Part shown: positions 1-7,145 of the stretch, piece by piece
How positions within the stretch are numbered: position 1 is the stretch's first letter
How the letters are laid out: every line of letters starts with the position of its first letter
DNA from: an uncultured Oscillospiraceae bacterium
GTDB taxonomy: Bacteria > Bacillota > Clostridia > Oscillospirales > Oscillospiraceae
DNA length: 9,590 nucleotides
Assembly: GCA_934621665.1 (NCBI GenBank)
Contig: CAKTUT010000060.1
Location: 1-9,590 of the forward strand
Reading direction: 5' to 3'
The notes under the pieces: generated by a model
Told to the model about the DNA's origin: nothing
What the model saw: the letters and a program-made list of their open reading frames with translations, nothing else
Database searches by the model: none
Position numbers and translations under genes: made by a program

Positions 1-22
1 CAAGCGACGCGAATTTAAAGAA

Positions 23-28
23 AAGGTG
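23..28 (+). promoter_or_regulatory. Ribosome binding site suggesting a TTG start at 37
   Basis: AAGGTG at 23-28 lies 8 bases before an in-frame TTG at 37, an ordinary Shine-Dalgarno spacing. The same purine run is only about one base from the GTG at 28, too close to serve it. The true first residue of the permease may therefore be three codons later (311 aa). A weak AAAG at 17-20 could alternatively serve the GTG. Confidence 0.45.
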
Positions 29-972
29 TGACGAACTTGCAAAACACAACCCAAAAAGCAAAACCGGTACGGCTTCTTACCGGCCGTTCCAGCACGTGGA
101 AATACCTTGTGGTACTGATTCCGCTTCTGGTATTCTGGTTTATTCTGCATATTTACCCCAACATTGCCATCTTCGGCACTGCGTTTTATAAATGGAGCGG
201 CCTTTCCGACGCAAAGAAATTTGTTGGCTGGCAAAACTTCAAGGTTGCTTTCCGCAGTGAACAGTGGTTCAAGAAGTGCTTCTTCAATACCTCAGTCTAC
301 ATCATCTACAGCGTCGTGCTGCAAACGGTACTGGCGCTGGCGCTCGCATTGGCGCTGCGCAAAAACACGCGCTTTAATAACGCGATGCGCACGCTCTATT
401 TTATACCGGTCGTGCTCTCCTCGGTCGCGGTCTCACTGATCTGGGTGTATATGTACGACGTGAACATTGGCTTTTTCCATAACTTCTTCAAGCTTCTGGG
501 CTTCCAGCACCTTGCGGATTTTCAGTATCTGTCCGGGCGCTATCAGTGGCTGTTCTTTATCGCAGTCGTCCAGATCTGGGCGGGCATCGGCATCCCCATC
601 ACACTCTTTACCGCCGGCTTCCAGTCCATTTCCGAGGATATCTATGAGGCGGCAAGCCTTGACGGCGCAAACGGCTGGCAGACGTTCTGGGGCGTTACGC
701 TGCCACAGATGATGCCTACCGTCCTGCGTGTCATGATGCTGACGGTCTCCGGCGCGGCAATCGCGTTTGACTATGTGCTGATGCTTGGCGTTGAGCATGT
801 GGAAGCCTCCGCCTCGTTTGATACCTGGGCTGTCACCATCTATAAGAGCATGGTCGGCAGCAGCAACTACGGCATGGTTGCCGCCAACAGTACGCTTCTG
901 GCCATCTTCCTGATGATCATCTGCATCATCCAGTACGTCGCCACCAAGCGTGCCGAAGACAGTTTCCTGTAA
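28..972 (+). CDS. Carbohydrate ABC transporter permease (CUT1, MalF/UgpA-like)
   Basis: One of two membrane subunits of an importer for an oligosaccharide or glycoside. A positively charged N-terminus of about 24 residues is followed by a first membrane helix (about 25-45) and several further hydrophobic segments, fitting the six-helix CUT1 fold. The cytoplasmic EAA loop that docks the ATPase is clear: E207-A-A, then G213 and a closing L-P at 225-226. The length (about 314 aa) is usual for MalF-type subunits lacking a large periplasmic loop. The stop is followed after 14 bases by the partner permease, so the two should be co-translated. No ATPase gene is visible; many Firmicutes share one MsmX-like ATPase among such importers (family knowledge). 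The annotated GTG start is weakly supported, and an in-frame TTG at 37 fits the ribosome site better. Substrate is inferred from the alpha-mannosidase downstream, not from the protein itself. Confidence 0.93.
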   Translation: MTNLQNTTQKAKPVRLLTGRSSTWKYLVVLIPLLVFWFILHIYPNIAIFGTAFYKWSGLSDAKKFVGWQNFKVAFRSEQWFKKCFFNTSVYIIYSVVLQTVLALALALALRKNTRFNNAMRTLYFIPVVLSSVAVSLIWVYMYDVNIGFFHNFFKLLGFQHLADFQYLSGRYQWLFFIAVVQIWAGIGIPITLFTAGFQSISEDIYEAASLDGANGWQTFWGVTLPQMMPTVLRVMMLTVSGAAIAFDYVLMLGVEHVEASASFDTWAVTIYKSMVGSSNYGMVAANSTLLAIFLMIICIIQYVATKRAEDSFL

Positions 973-986
973 GGGAGGGCACGTCA

Positions 987-1814
987 ATGAAACGATTTCT
1001 GTCAAAGCTGCCCGGCTGGATCTTGATCTGGCTGTATGCGCTGCTGGTCATTTTGCCGCTGTATTTCGTGCTGATCACCTGCTTTAAAACCAGCGCCGAG
1101 GTCACGCTCAATCCGTTCGGCCTGCCAACCGCCTTTACGCTCAACAACTTCAAGGTTGCCATTGAGCACGGCCACTTGCTGCGCGCCATGAAAAACAGCA
1201 TCATCACATCTGTCGGCGCAACCATCATGCAGATGGTCATCGGTCTTTCCGTTTCCTACTGCCTGTATAAGCTGCGCGAAAAGAAAATCGGCGTGATTTT
1301 ATATATGGTGGTTCTGTCCACGCTCTTTATTCCCGGCACAGGCTGGGTCATGCTGATCAAGCTCTACCAGAAGCTCGGCCTTTATAACAGCATCTGGGGT
1401 GTCATGCTCAATAGCGGCACCGGCCGTCTGGCGTTCAATACGTTCATTCTTGTCGGCGCGATGCGCGCCGTCCCGCGCGAACTGGAACAGGCCGCGCTGC
1501 TCGACGGATGCAGCGACATGCAGTATCTATTCCGCGTGCTTACGCCTTGCATCAAGCCCTCGCTTGTCTCCATCGCCATCTTCTCGTTCACCTCGTCGTG
1601 GAACTCGCTTATGACGCCGCTGCTGCTTCTGCGCAAGGAGGAGACGTTCACGCTCCCGCTGGCGCTCAAGTATCTGCAAAGCGGAACGGGCGAGGTTGTC
1701 CAGTATAACTATCTGTTCGCCGGTATCGTCTTTTCCGGCGCGCTGTTGGTCATTTTGTATTTGTTCTGCCAGAAGTACTTCGTTACCGCGCTGGCAGGCA
1801 GCGTAAAGGGATAA
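987..1814 (+). CDS. Carbohydrate ABC transporter permease (CUT1, MalG/UgpE-like)
   Basis: Second membrane subunit of the same sugar importer, expected to form a heterodimer with the product of the preceding gene. The N-terminal helix (about 11-33) is followed by a helix near 70-92, others near 101-125 and 148-160, and a last one near 240-262. The EAA loop reads E167-Q-A-A-L-L-D-G174 with a closing T-P at 186-187; the E-x-A-A-x-x-D-G pattern is typical of MalG-type subunits. At 275 aa it is the usual size. The ATG at 987 follows GGGAGGG (973-979) by 7 bases, a strong ribosome site. The gene ends only 4 bases before the alpha-mannosidase start, which ties transport directly to the glycosidase. 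Confidence 0.94.
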   Translation: MKRFLSKLPGWILIWLYALLVILPLYFVLITCFKTSAEVTLNPFGLPTAFTLNNFKVAIEHGHLLRAMKNSIITSVGATIMQMVIGLSVSYCLYKLREKKIGVILYMVVLSTLFIPGTGWVMLIKLYQKLGLYNSIWGVMLNSGTGRLAFNTFILVGAMRAVPRELEQAALLDGCSDMQYLFRVLTPCIKPSLVSIAIFSFTSSWNSLMTPLLLLRKEETFTLPLALKYLQSGTGEVVQYNYLFAGIVFSGALLVILYLFCQKYFVTALAGSVKG

Positions 1815-1818
1815 CAAT

Positions 1819-4617
1819 ATGGAGCAAACTTACCGCATCTATCAAAAACTCAAAAAGCAGGCCTCCGGCTACTATGCCGAGCGCATTCTGGCAGAGCTGG
1901 GCTATCTGATGGAGCTGTTTTCCGCCGACGGCGAGGCGCTCCACGCCGATTTCTGCGCTGCGGTTGACAGCCTGAACGACGCGTTCTGCCGTGACGGCAC
2001 AATCACACGCGCGTCCATGCTGGATGCTGAGCATACGCTTGCGCACTATTCTCCGCGCGCAAAGCGGCTGCGTCTGCTATGCGCCGCGCACGCGCACATC
2101 GACATGAACTGGCAATGGGGCACAGACGAGACCGTTGCCATCGTCATCGACACGTTCCAGACAATGCTCAACCTGATGCAGGAGTTCCCCGATTTCACCT
2201 ATTCGCAGTCTCAGGCTGCGACGTATGAGATGATTGAAAAATACGCGCCGTCCATGCTGTCTGAAATCCGCCAGCGCGTGCACGAGGGACGCTGGGAGGT
2301 CACGGCCTCCACATGGGTGGAGCACGACAAGAATCTCTCCGGCACAGAGGCCATGCTGCGCCATCTGCTCTACAGCCGCCAGTATCTGACAGCGCTTCTC
2401 GACCTGCCGTCGGACGCGCTGACGCTCGACTTTGAGCCCGATACGTTCGGCCACTCGGCAAACGTACCGCAGCTGCTGCGCACGGGCGGCGTCCGCTACT
2501 ACTATCACTGCCGCGGCAACGACTGTAAGCGCGCCTATCGCTGGCGCGCTGCCTCAGGCGATGAGGTGCTTGTAAGCTGCGAGCCGGGCTGGTATCTTGG
2601 CGCAATCACCTATGACATGGCGCAGTTTGTGCCGAAATGGTGTCGTGAAAATCACACTGACACCGCGATGAAAGTCTACGGTGTGGGTGACCACGGCGGC
2701 GGCCCGACGCGCCGCGATATCACGCGCATTCTTGACATGGCCGCATGGCCACTGATGCCGGAAATTTTCTTTGGCCGGATGGTGGATTTTTTCCGCCGTC
2801 TGGAACAAAACGCCGATCAGCTGCCAGTTCAGACGCACGAAAACAACTTTGTCTTTACCGGCTGCTATACCTCACAGGCGCGCATCAAGCAGGCAAACCG
2901 CCTTGGCGAGGCGCACCTGTATGACAGCGAGGCGCTCAGCGCCATGGCCATCCTGGCTGGCGGCAAATGTGAAAATCCACATGGCTTTTTTGAGGGCTGG
3001 AAGCGCATTCTCTTTAACCAGTTCCACGACATTCTCCCCGGCTCGGGCATCCGCGAGACGCGCGAATGCGCGCTTGCCATTGCGCGTGAGGCAAACGCCT
3101 ACGCCATCGGCAACGCCAACCGCGCCATGCGCTATCTCGGCCAGCTTGCCGACACGTCGCGCTTTGGCGTGGCAGTTGACCCGCAGTCTACCGCCGAGGG
3201 CGCAGGCGTTGGCTATAACACCGTAAAAGCATCCGGGCAAGAGCGCGCATTCTCCGCCACCTCTGTCTGCTATACCGCAACCGAGCGCGGCAGCGGCGCA
3301 CTGCGCGCCTACACTGTCTTTAACACCACGCAGTACGCGCGGCGTGAGCCGGTGGAACTGAGCGTATGGGACTGGCCGCTGGCACTGAATGAGACGTGTC
3401 TGCGCGATGGTGAGGGAAGCCTCGTCCCGTTCCAGTCGATGCAGCCGCGTCAGGACTATTGGCGGCATGAATTTGACAAAATCAGTTTCCTTGCCGATGT
3501 CCCGCCGTTTGGCTTTGCCACCTACTATTTGATGGAGGCCGAAACGCCCGCGCCGCCGTTTGTCCCCGATGAGCCGCGTCTGATTGTGCGGCCGGATGTG
3601 GGCTACGTGCTGGAAAATGAGTACCTGCGCGCCGCGTTTGAGCCGGTGACGTTCCGGCTGTGCTCACTGCTCGACAAGCGCTCCGGCCGCGAAATGCTCT
3701 CCGCCCCCGCCGGATTCCGGTTGGTTGCGGAGGTCTGCGACGTGATGTCCTCGTGGCGCGTTGGCGCTTACGCCAAGATCACCGATCTGAACGAAGCGTG
3801 TGCCGTAACGGTCACGTCCAGCTGCGCCGGTGCAATTGTCCAGTGGCTCAGCTATGAGCTGCGCTTTGGCCGTTCACTGCTCAAGGTTCGCGTTTCCCTT
3901 GCTCAGAACGAAACGGCGCTTCGCTGGAGCGTGGACTGCGATTTTCAGGAGCTTGGCGGCGCAGAGGGACTGCTGCCGCAGCTTCAGCTGTACGTCCCCT
4001 ACGCCTACACCCCAAGTGAAATTCTGTATGACGTCCCCGGCGGTGCGCTTGCGCGGCCGCAGCTGGCGCACGATGTGCCAGCCATCGGCTACGCCTGCCC
4101 CATCCCGCAGGGCGGCGGCAGCGCGCTGTTCATGACCTCCGACTGCAAATACGGCTATCGCGCATATGATAACGCGCTGATTCTTGATCTTCTGCGCGCC
4201 TCCACCATCCCCGACCGCTATCCCGAGCAGGGCGTGCAGCAGATGGAGATCGGCGTTGGCGTAATCGAACAGGCACGCGAGGACGCGCTGCTGGAGCAGA
4301 GCACCCGCTTCAGCCACCCGCTCTTCCCCTACTCCAACTCGCTCCACCACGGTACGCTTTCCCAGTGCGAAAGTTTCCTGCACGTCTCACCGCAGGCCTC
4401 TGTCGTAGCACTCAAGCCCGGCGAGACGGACGGCGTTACGCTTCGGCTTCGCAATCTGTGCAACCGGCGCGAAACGCTCACCGTACAGGCTTCCTCGATG
4501 CAAAGCGCCGCGGCAACCGACCTGAACGAGACCGGCTGCCATCCGCTTATGGCCGATGCGCACAGCTGCAATGCCGAGGCCGGCGCACATGAAATCGTCA
4601 CCATTCACCTTTTATAA
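1819..4617 (+). CDS. Alpha-mannosidase, glycoside hydrolase family 38
   Basis: A retaining, metal-dependent exo-glycosidase that releases mannose from alpha-mannosides. The family landmarks are present in order. The first metal motif is H91-A-H-I-D95-M-N-W, in which H93 and D95 correspond to the usual zinc ligands. The nucleophile motif is E-P-D208-T-F-G-H-S-A, with D208 as expected nucleophile. The G-D-H-G-G-G-P-T-R segment lies at 290-298. The late metal ligand is H403 in N-Q-F-H-D-I-L-P-G. An N-terminal extension of about 80 residues precedes the catalytic barrel, and residues from about 500 to 932 form the beta-rich C-terminal half typical of the family. There is no signal peptide, so it acts in the cytoplasm on material brought in by the adjoining permeases. 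At 932 aa it is full length. The start is supported by AAAGGG at 1805-1810, inside the end of the previous gene. The exact linkage cleaved cannot be read from sequence. Confidence 0.96.
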   Translation: MEQTYRIYQKLKKQASGYYAERILAELGYLMELFSADGEALHADFCAAVDSLNDAFCRDGTITRASMLDAEHTLAHYSPRAKRLRLLCAAHAHIDMNWQWGTDETVAIVIDTFQTMLNLMQEFPDFTYSQSQAATYEMIEKYAPSMLSEIRQRVHEGRWEVTASTWVEHDKNLSGTEAMLRHLLYSRQYLTALLDLPSDALTLDFEPDTFGHSANVPQLLRTGGVRYYYHCRGNDCKRAYRWRAASGDEVLVSCEPGWYLGAITYDMAQFVPKWCRENHTDTAMKVYGVGDHGGGPTRRDITRILDMAAWPLMPEIFFGRMVDFFRRLEQNADQLPVQTHENNFVFTGCYTSQARIKQANRLGEAHLYDSEALSAMAILAGGKCENPHGFFEGWKRILFNQFHDILPGSGIRETRECALAIAREANAYAIGNANRAMRYLGQLADTSRFGVAVDPQSTAEGAGVGYNTVKASGQERAFSATSVCYTATERGSGALRAYTVFNTTQYARREPVELSVWDWPLALNETCLRDGEGSLVPFQSMQPRQDYWRHEFDKISFLADVPPFGFATYYLMEAETPAPPFVPDEPRLIVRPDVGYVLENEYLRAAFEPVTFRLCSLLDKRSGREMLSAPAGFRLVAEVCDVMSSWRVGAYAKITDLNEACAVTVTSSCAGAIVQWLSYELRFGRSLLKVRVSLAQNETALRWSVDCDFQELGGAEGLLPQLQLYVPYAYTPSEILYDVPGGALARPQLAHDVPAIGYACPIPQGGGSALFMTSDCKYGYRAYDNALILDLLRASTIPDRYPEQGVQQMEIGVGVIEQAREDALLEQSTRFSHPLFPYSNSLHHGTLSQCESFLHVSPQASVVALKPGETDGVTLRLRNLCNRRETLTVQASSMQSAAATDLNETGCHPLMADAHSCNAEAGAHEIVTIHLL

Positions 4618-4632
4618 TTAAAGAGGGATTCT

Positions 4633-5556
4633 ATGAACGCAAAACTTCCCATTGGCTGCTCCGGCGAGGGTTTGGCCACGCGCACCGGAAATGAGGAAAT
4701 CTTCCGTCTGCTGCGCGAGGCGGGCTATCAGAGTGTGGACTTCTGGCTGTATCTCTACAGCCTTGAACCGGAGCACCCCATGCTTCAGGACAACTGGCGT
4801 GCGTGGGTAGACTCTATTGCCGCGCTCTACCGCGATAATGAGCTGATCGCCGCCCAGATTCACGGTATTCTCAACACCTACATTCCGGACGATTTTCACT
4901 TTGAAGCGCCCAGCATCGCGTCCTACCGTAATCTGGAGGCGGCACGGATGCTCGGCTGTACACGCATCGTGTTTCACCCGGCGTTCTATGTCGGCCGCGT
5001 GGCCGACGCGGACACGCGCCGGCGCGTGATCGACTATAATATCCGCTGGTTCGGGACGCTGGCCGATACCGCAAAGGCGCTTGATGTGAAAATTCAGCTG
5101 GAAAACACGTTCGACTTTGCCCACGTCCAGCAGCCGGGCGACATGGCGTGGCCGTTTACCACGGCGCAGGATATCATTACACTCGCTGACGCGCTTGGCG
5201 ACAGCTTTGAAGTCTGTCTTGACACAGGCCACGCGCATATCAGCGCACAGGACATTCCTGCGATGATTACGCAGCTTGGCAATCGGCTCAAGAGCATCCA
5301 TCTCAATGACAATTTCGGCCCTCTGCCTACACCAAAACAAGATCTTCATATGTTCCTTGGCTGCGGTACAATCGACTGGAAGCCCGTCTTTGACACGCTT
5401 TTTGCCATCGGCTATGACGGCGTGCTCAATCTGGAGCCCACCGCCGCCATGGCGCGCGCACCAAAACCAATCTGGCTTTCACAGCTGCAAACCGGTGCGC
5501 GCGACCTGTGCACGCTGGCAGCGGAATCCGGCTTTTCCGCGGAGGTGACGGTATGA
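4633..5556 (+). CDS. Sugar phosphate isomerase/epimerase-like TIM-barrel protein (AP-endonuclease 2 / xylose isomerase-like)
   Basis: Belongs to the xylose-isomerase-like TIM-barrel superfamily, whose members isomerise or epimerise sugars, act on inositol derivatives or cut abasic DNA. Candidate divalent-metal ligands occur on the expected strand ends: E157 in Q-L-E-N-T-F, D197 and H200 in L-D-T-G-H, H223 in S-I-H-L-N-D, and E268 in N-L-E-P. H77, H115 and H239 are further barrel-mouth candidates. The C-terminal G-C-G-T-I-D-W (243-249) is the family's usual G-x-G-x-x-D/N-W segment. At 307 aa it is slightly longer than the usual 260-290. The ATG follows AGAGGG (4622-4627) by 5 bases, and the gene sits 15 bases after the mannosidase. 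Its stop overlaps the next start. Context argues for a sugar substrate; the reaction is unknown. Confidence 0.88.
   Translation: MNAKLPIGCSGEGLATRTGNEEIFRLLREAGYQSVDFWLYLYSLEPEHPMLQDNWRAWVDSIAALYRDNELIAAQIHGILNTYIPDDFHFEAPSIASYRNLEAARMLGCTRIVFHPAFYVGRVADADTRRRVIDYNIRWFGTLADTAKALDVKIQLENTFDFAHVQQPGDMAWPFTTAQDIITLADALGDSFEVCLDTGHAHISAQDIPAMITQLGNRLKSIHLNDNFGPLPTPKQDLHMFLGCGTIDWKPVFDTLFAIGYDGVLNLEPTAAMARAPKPIWLSQLQTGARDLCTLAAESGFSAEVTV
5541..5548 (+). promoter_or_regulatory. Ribosome binding site fixing the hydrolase start at 5553
   Basis: GGAGGTGA at 5541-5548, a near-perfect anti-16S match, lies inside the end of the TIM-barrel gene and 4 bases before the ATG at 5553. This ATG overlaps the upstream TGA as ATGA, the usual arrangement for translational coupling. 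The reading frame stays open upstream to 5508, but an earlier start has no comparable site. Confidence 0.85.
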
Positions 5557-6290
5557 CCGGCACAGCTTCCGCCGCGCCGCTGGCGCAGGTCATGCCGGAC
5601 AAGTGTTTCTGCTGGCAGCCGCCGTGCGGCAGCGCCGTTACGCTTCCCTACCGACTCTACGTTCCCGAACGCGCAAAAAGCGGCGAAGCGCTTCCGCTTC
5701 TTTTGTATCTGCACGGTGCAGGTGAGCGCGGCGATGACAATCTTGCACAGATTACGGCGCATTCGCAGCTGTTAGCGCACGTGCGCGCAATGGGAAACTG
5801 CATCCTTCTTGCGCCGCAGTGTCCTCTGGACGCGCAGTGGGTCAGCGTTCCGTGGAGTCTTGGCAGCTATGACTGCAAAAGCTATGCGCCGTCGGTCTAT
5901 TTGCAGGCTGTGCATGCGCTGGTTTTGTCGCTTGCCGCGTCGATTGCCGACCCGGCGCGGCTGTATACCGCAGGCATTTCCATGGGCGGCTACGGCGTCT
6001 GGCGGCTTTTGATGGACAATCCGACGCTCTTTGCCGCGGCCATCCCTATCTGCGGCGGCGCAGATCCCGAGCGTGCAAACACGCTGACGCGGATTCCTAT
6101 CTGGACATTCCATGGAAGCGGCGATCCCACCGTTCCGGTATCGGGCACGCGCGAAATGGCACAGGCCATCCGTGCCTGCGGCGGCGCGCAGCTTCGCTAC
6201 ACCGAGTACCCCGGTGTCGGACATGAGAGCTGGCTTCTGGCGTTTGAAGAGCCGGAACTGCTTTCGTGGCTGTTTTCTCACAAAAAATAA
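5553..6290 (+). CDS. Alpha/beta hydrolase, esterase-like (carboxylesterase/CE1-related)
   Basis: A 245-residue single-domain serine hydrolase. The oxyanion-side motif H54-G-A-G-E-R-G follows the first core strand. The nucleophile elbow is G141-I-S143-M-G-G-Y, giving S143 as nucleophile. D191 in H-G-S-G-D-P-T-V-P-V is the expected acid, and H224 in G-V-G-H-E-S-W the catalytic base, so the triad is complete and correctly ordered. The motif set resembles the PHB-depolymerase/feruloyl-esterase/dienelactone-hydrolase-like group rather than lipases. No signal peptide is apparent, so it should act in the cytoplasm. The ATGA overlap with the TIM-barrel gene and position between two sugar enzymes suggest action on an acylated sugar, for example removal of an acetyl or other ester group from imported substrate; that is inference. 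A general carboxylesterase or detoxifying role remains possible. Confidence 0.88.
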   Translation: MTGTASAAPLAQVMPDKCFCWQPPCGSAVTLPYRLYVPERAKSGEALPLLLYLHGAGERGDDNLAQITAHSQLLAHVRAMGNCILLAPQCPLDAQWVSVPWSLGSYDCKSYAPSVYLQAVHALVLSLAASIADPARLYTAGISMGGYGVWRLLMDNPTLFAAAIPICGGADPERANTLTRIPIWTFHGSGDPTVPVSGTREMAQAIRACGGAQLRYTEYPGVGHESWLLAFEEPELLSWLFSHKK

Positions 6291-6307
6291 AGGCGTATCA
6301 GCCTTAC

Positions 6308-6314
6308 GGGAGGA
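6308..6314 (+). promoter_or_regulatory. Ribosome binding site fixing the isomerase start at 6320
   Basis: GGGAGGA at 6308-6314 lies 5 bases before ATG 6320. The frame is open back to 6266, inside the hydrolase gene, but that extension lacks a ribosome site and would add 18 residues not expected for the family. Confidence 0.85.
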
Positions 6315-6319
6315 ATATT

Positions 6320-7006
6320 ATGAAACGATCTGAAATCAACAAGGCGCTTCGTGAGCTGGAGTCCATGTGCCGTCAGGAGCACTGCTATCTGCCGCCGTTC
6401 TGCAATTTTACTCCAGAGGAGTGGCAGACCAAGGGGCACGACTACGACGAGGTGCGCGAGTGTATGCTGGGCTGGGACATCACCGACTATGGCATGGGCG
6501 ATTTTAACAAGATCGGCTTCTCTCTTATCACCATCCGCAATGGCAACCGCAGTATGCCCGACAAGTACCCCAAGGTCTATGCCGAAAAGCTTCTGTATCT
6601 GAAAGAGGGGCAGTACGCACTGAACCACTTTCACTGGTACAAGACCGAGGATATCATCAACCGCGGCGGCGGCAATGTTCTCATCCGCGTCTATAACAGC
6701 CTGCCAAACGAGGAGATCGACTATGAATCTTCAGTTACGGTTCGTTGCGACGGCCACGAGTACACCGTCCCCGCCGGAACTCAGATTCGTCTGACTCCGG
6801 GCGAAAGCATCCACATCTATCAGCGGCTGTATCACGACTTCTCCGTTGAGCCCGGCACGGGCGCAGTGCTGCTTGGCGAGGTCAGCCAGTGTAACGATGA
6901 CAACACCGACAACCGCTTCAATCCCCCGGCAGGACGCTTCCCCAAGATTGAGGAGGATGAGCCGCCCTACCGCCTGCTGTGCAACGAATATCCCGCAGCA
7001 AAATAA
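6320..7006 (+). CDS. D-lyxose/D-mannose ketol-isomerase (cupin type)
   Basis: A 228-residue cupin matching the bacterial D-lyxose isomerase family, which interconverts D-lyxose and D-xylulose and also D-mannose and D-fructose using a divalent metal, often manganese. The N-terminal helix begins M-K-R-S-E-I-N, typical of the family, followed by the L-G-W-D-I-T-D-Y-G segment at 50-58. The metal motif is H103-F-H105-W-Y-K-T-E110, with the fourth ligand most likely H172 in Y-H-D-F. The P-A-G-T-Q-I-R-L-T-P-G-E stretch (151-162) is the second cupin strand pair. It is full length and cytoplasmic. As the last gene of an alpha-mannosidase operon, its natural job is most simply conversion of freed mannose to fructose, bypassing mannose-6-phosphate isomerase. 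That physiological reading is inferred; the enzyme class is well supported. Confidence 0.92.
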   Translation: MKRSEINKALRELESMCRQEHCYLPPFCNFTPEEWQTKGHDYDEVRECMLGWDITDYGMGDFNKIGFSLITIRNGNRSMPDKYPKVYAEKLLYLKEGQYALNHFHWYKTEDIINRGGGNVLIRVYNSLPNEEIDYESSVTVRCDGHEYTVPAGTQIRLTPGESIHIYQRLYHDFSVEPGTGAVLLGEVSQCNDDNTDNRFNPPAGRFPKIEEDEPPYRLLCNEYPAAK

Positions 7007-7031
7007 ATTCACTAATTGCGTACAATCGCAC

Positions 7032-7060
7032 TTGACGAAACGCGACTTCTAATGTAAAAT
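7032..7060 (+). promoter_or_regulatory. Sigma-A-type promoter for the antiporter-MgtC unit
   Basis: TTGACG (7032-7037) and TAAAAT (7055-7060) are separated by exactly 17 bases. Each box matches the consensus at five of six positions. The predicted transcript begins near 7067, leaving a leader of about 90 bases before the GTG at 7158. It lies 25 bases after the isomerase stop, so the antiporter unit can be expressed independently of the mannose operon. Confidence 0.78.
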
Positions 7061-7069
7061 CTATGTAAA
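7052..7069 (+). repeat. Short direct repeat over the -10 and start region
   Basis: ATGTAAA occurs at 7052-7058 and again at 7063-7069, with an 11-base period that places both copies on the same helix face. The repeat overlaps the -10 box and the predicted transcription start, where a repressor site would be effective. It is short and AT-rich, so chance is a real alternative. Confidence 0.35.
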
Positions 7070-7096
7070 GTCAATCTTAACATTTGGTCAAATCTA

Positions 7097-7124
7097 CGTG
7101 CCCGGAGCACTCGCTCCGGGCGCG
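7097..7124 (+). other. GC-rich hairpin in the antiporter leader (possible attenuator)
   Basis: A perfect 9-base inverted repeat, GCCCGGAGC (7100-7108) and GCTCCGGGC (7113-7121), has a 4-base ACTC loop. The stem extends to 12 pairs (7097-7108 with 7113-7124) if one T-G wobble is allowed. Four Ts follow at 7128-7131 after three intervening bases, a weak U-tract. Because it lies downstream of the promoter at 7032-7060, it should form in the antiporter transcript. It could act as an attenuator or structural element, and also stop read-through from the mannose operon, for which I see no other terminator after 7006. Confidence 0.6.
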
Positions 7125-7145
7125 CCGTTTTCACCTTTGACCAGG

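Noticed and set aside
433..1005. Minus-strand open frame of 190 codons opposite the first permease
   Set aside because: The plus strand carries the EAA motif and membrane helices of a permease; the antisense product is charged and His/Asp-rich with no recognisable domain.
2872..3468. Minus-strand open frame of 198 codons inside the alpha-mannosidase gene
   Set aside because: It lies wholly within a well-supported GH38 gene and its translation looks like compositional noise.
4618..5349. Minus-strand open frame of 243 codons opposite the TIM-barrel gene
   Set aside because: It mirrors a gene with clear family motifs on the plus strand, and its translation shows no recognisable domain. GC-rich coding DNA commonly leaves such antisense frames open.
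6290..6305. Small hairpin AAGGC/GCCTT between the hydrolase and isomerase genes
   Set aside because: Only five pairs, no T run, and it sits just before a strong ribosome site. It is too weak to call a terminator or processing site.
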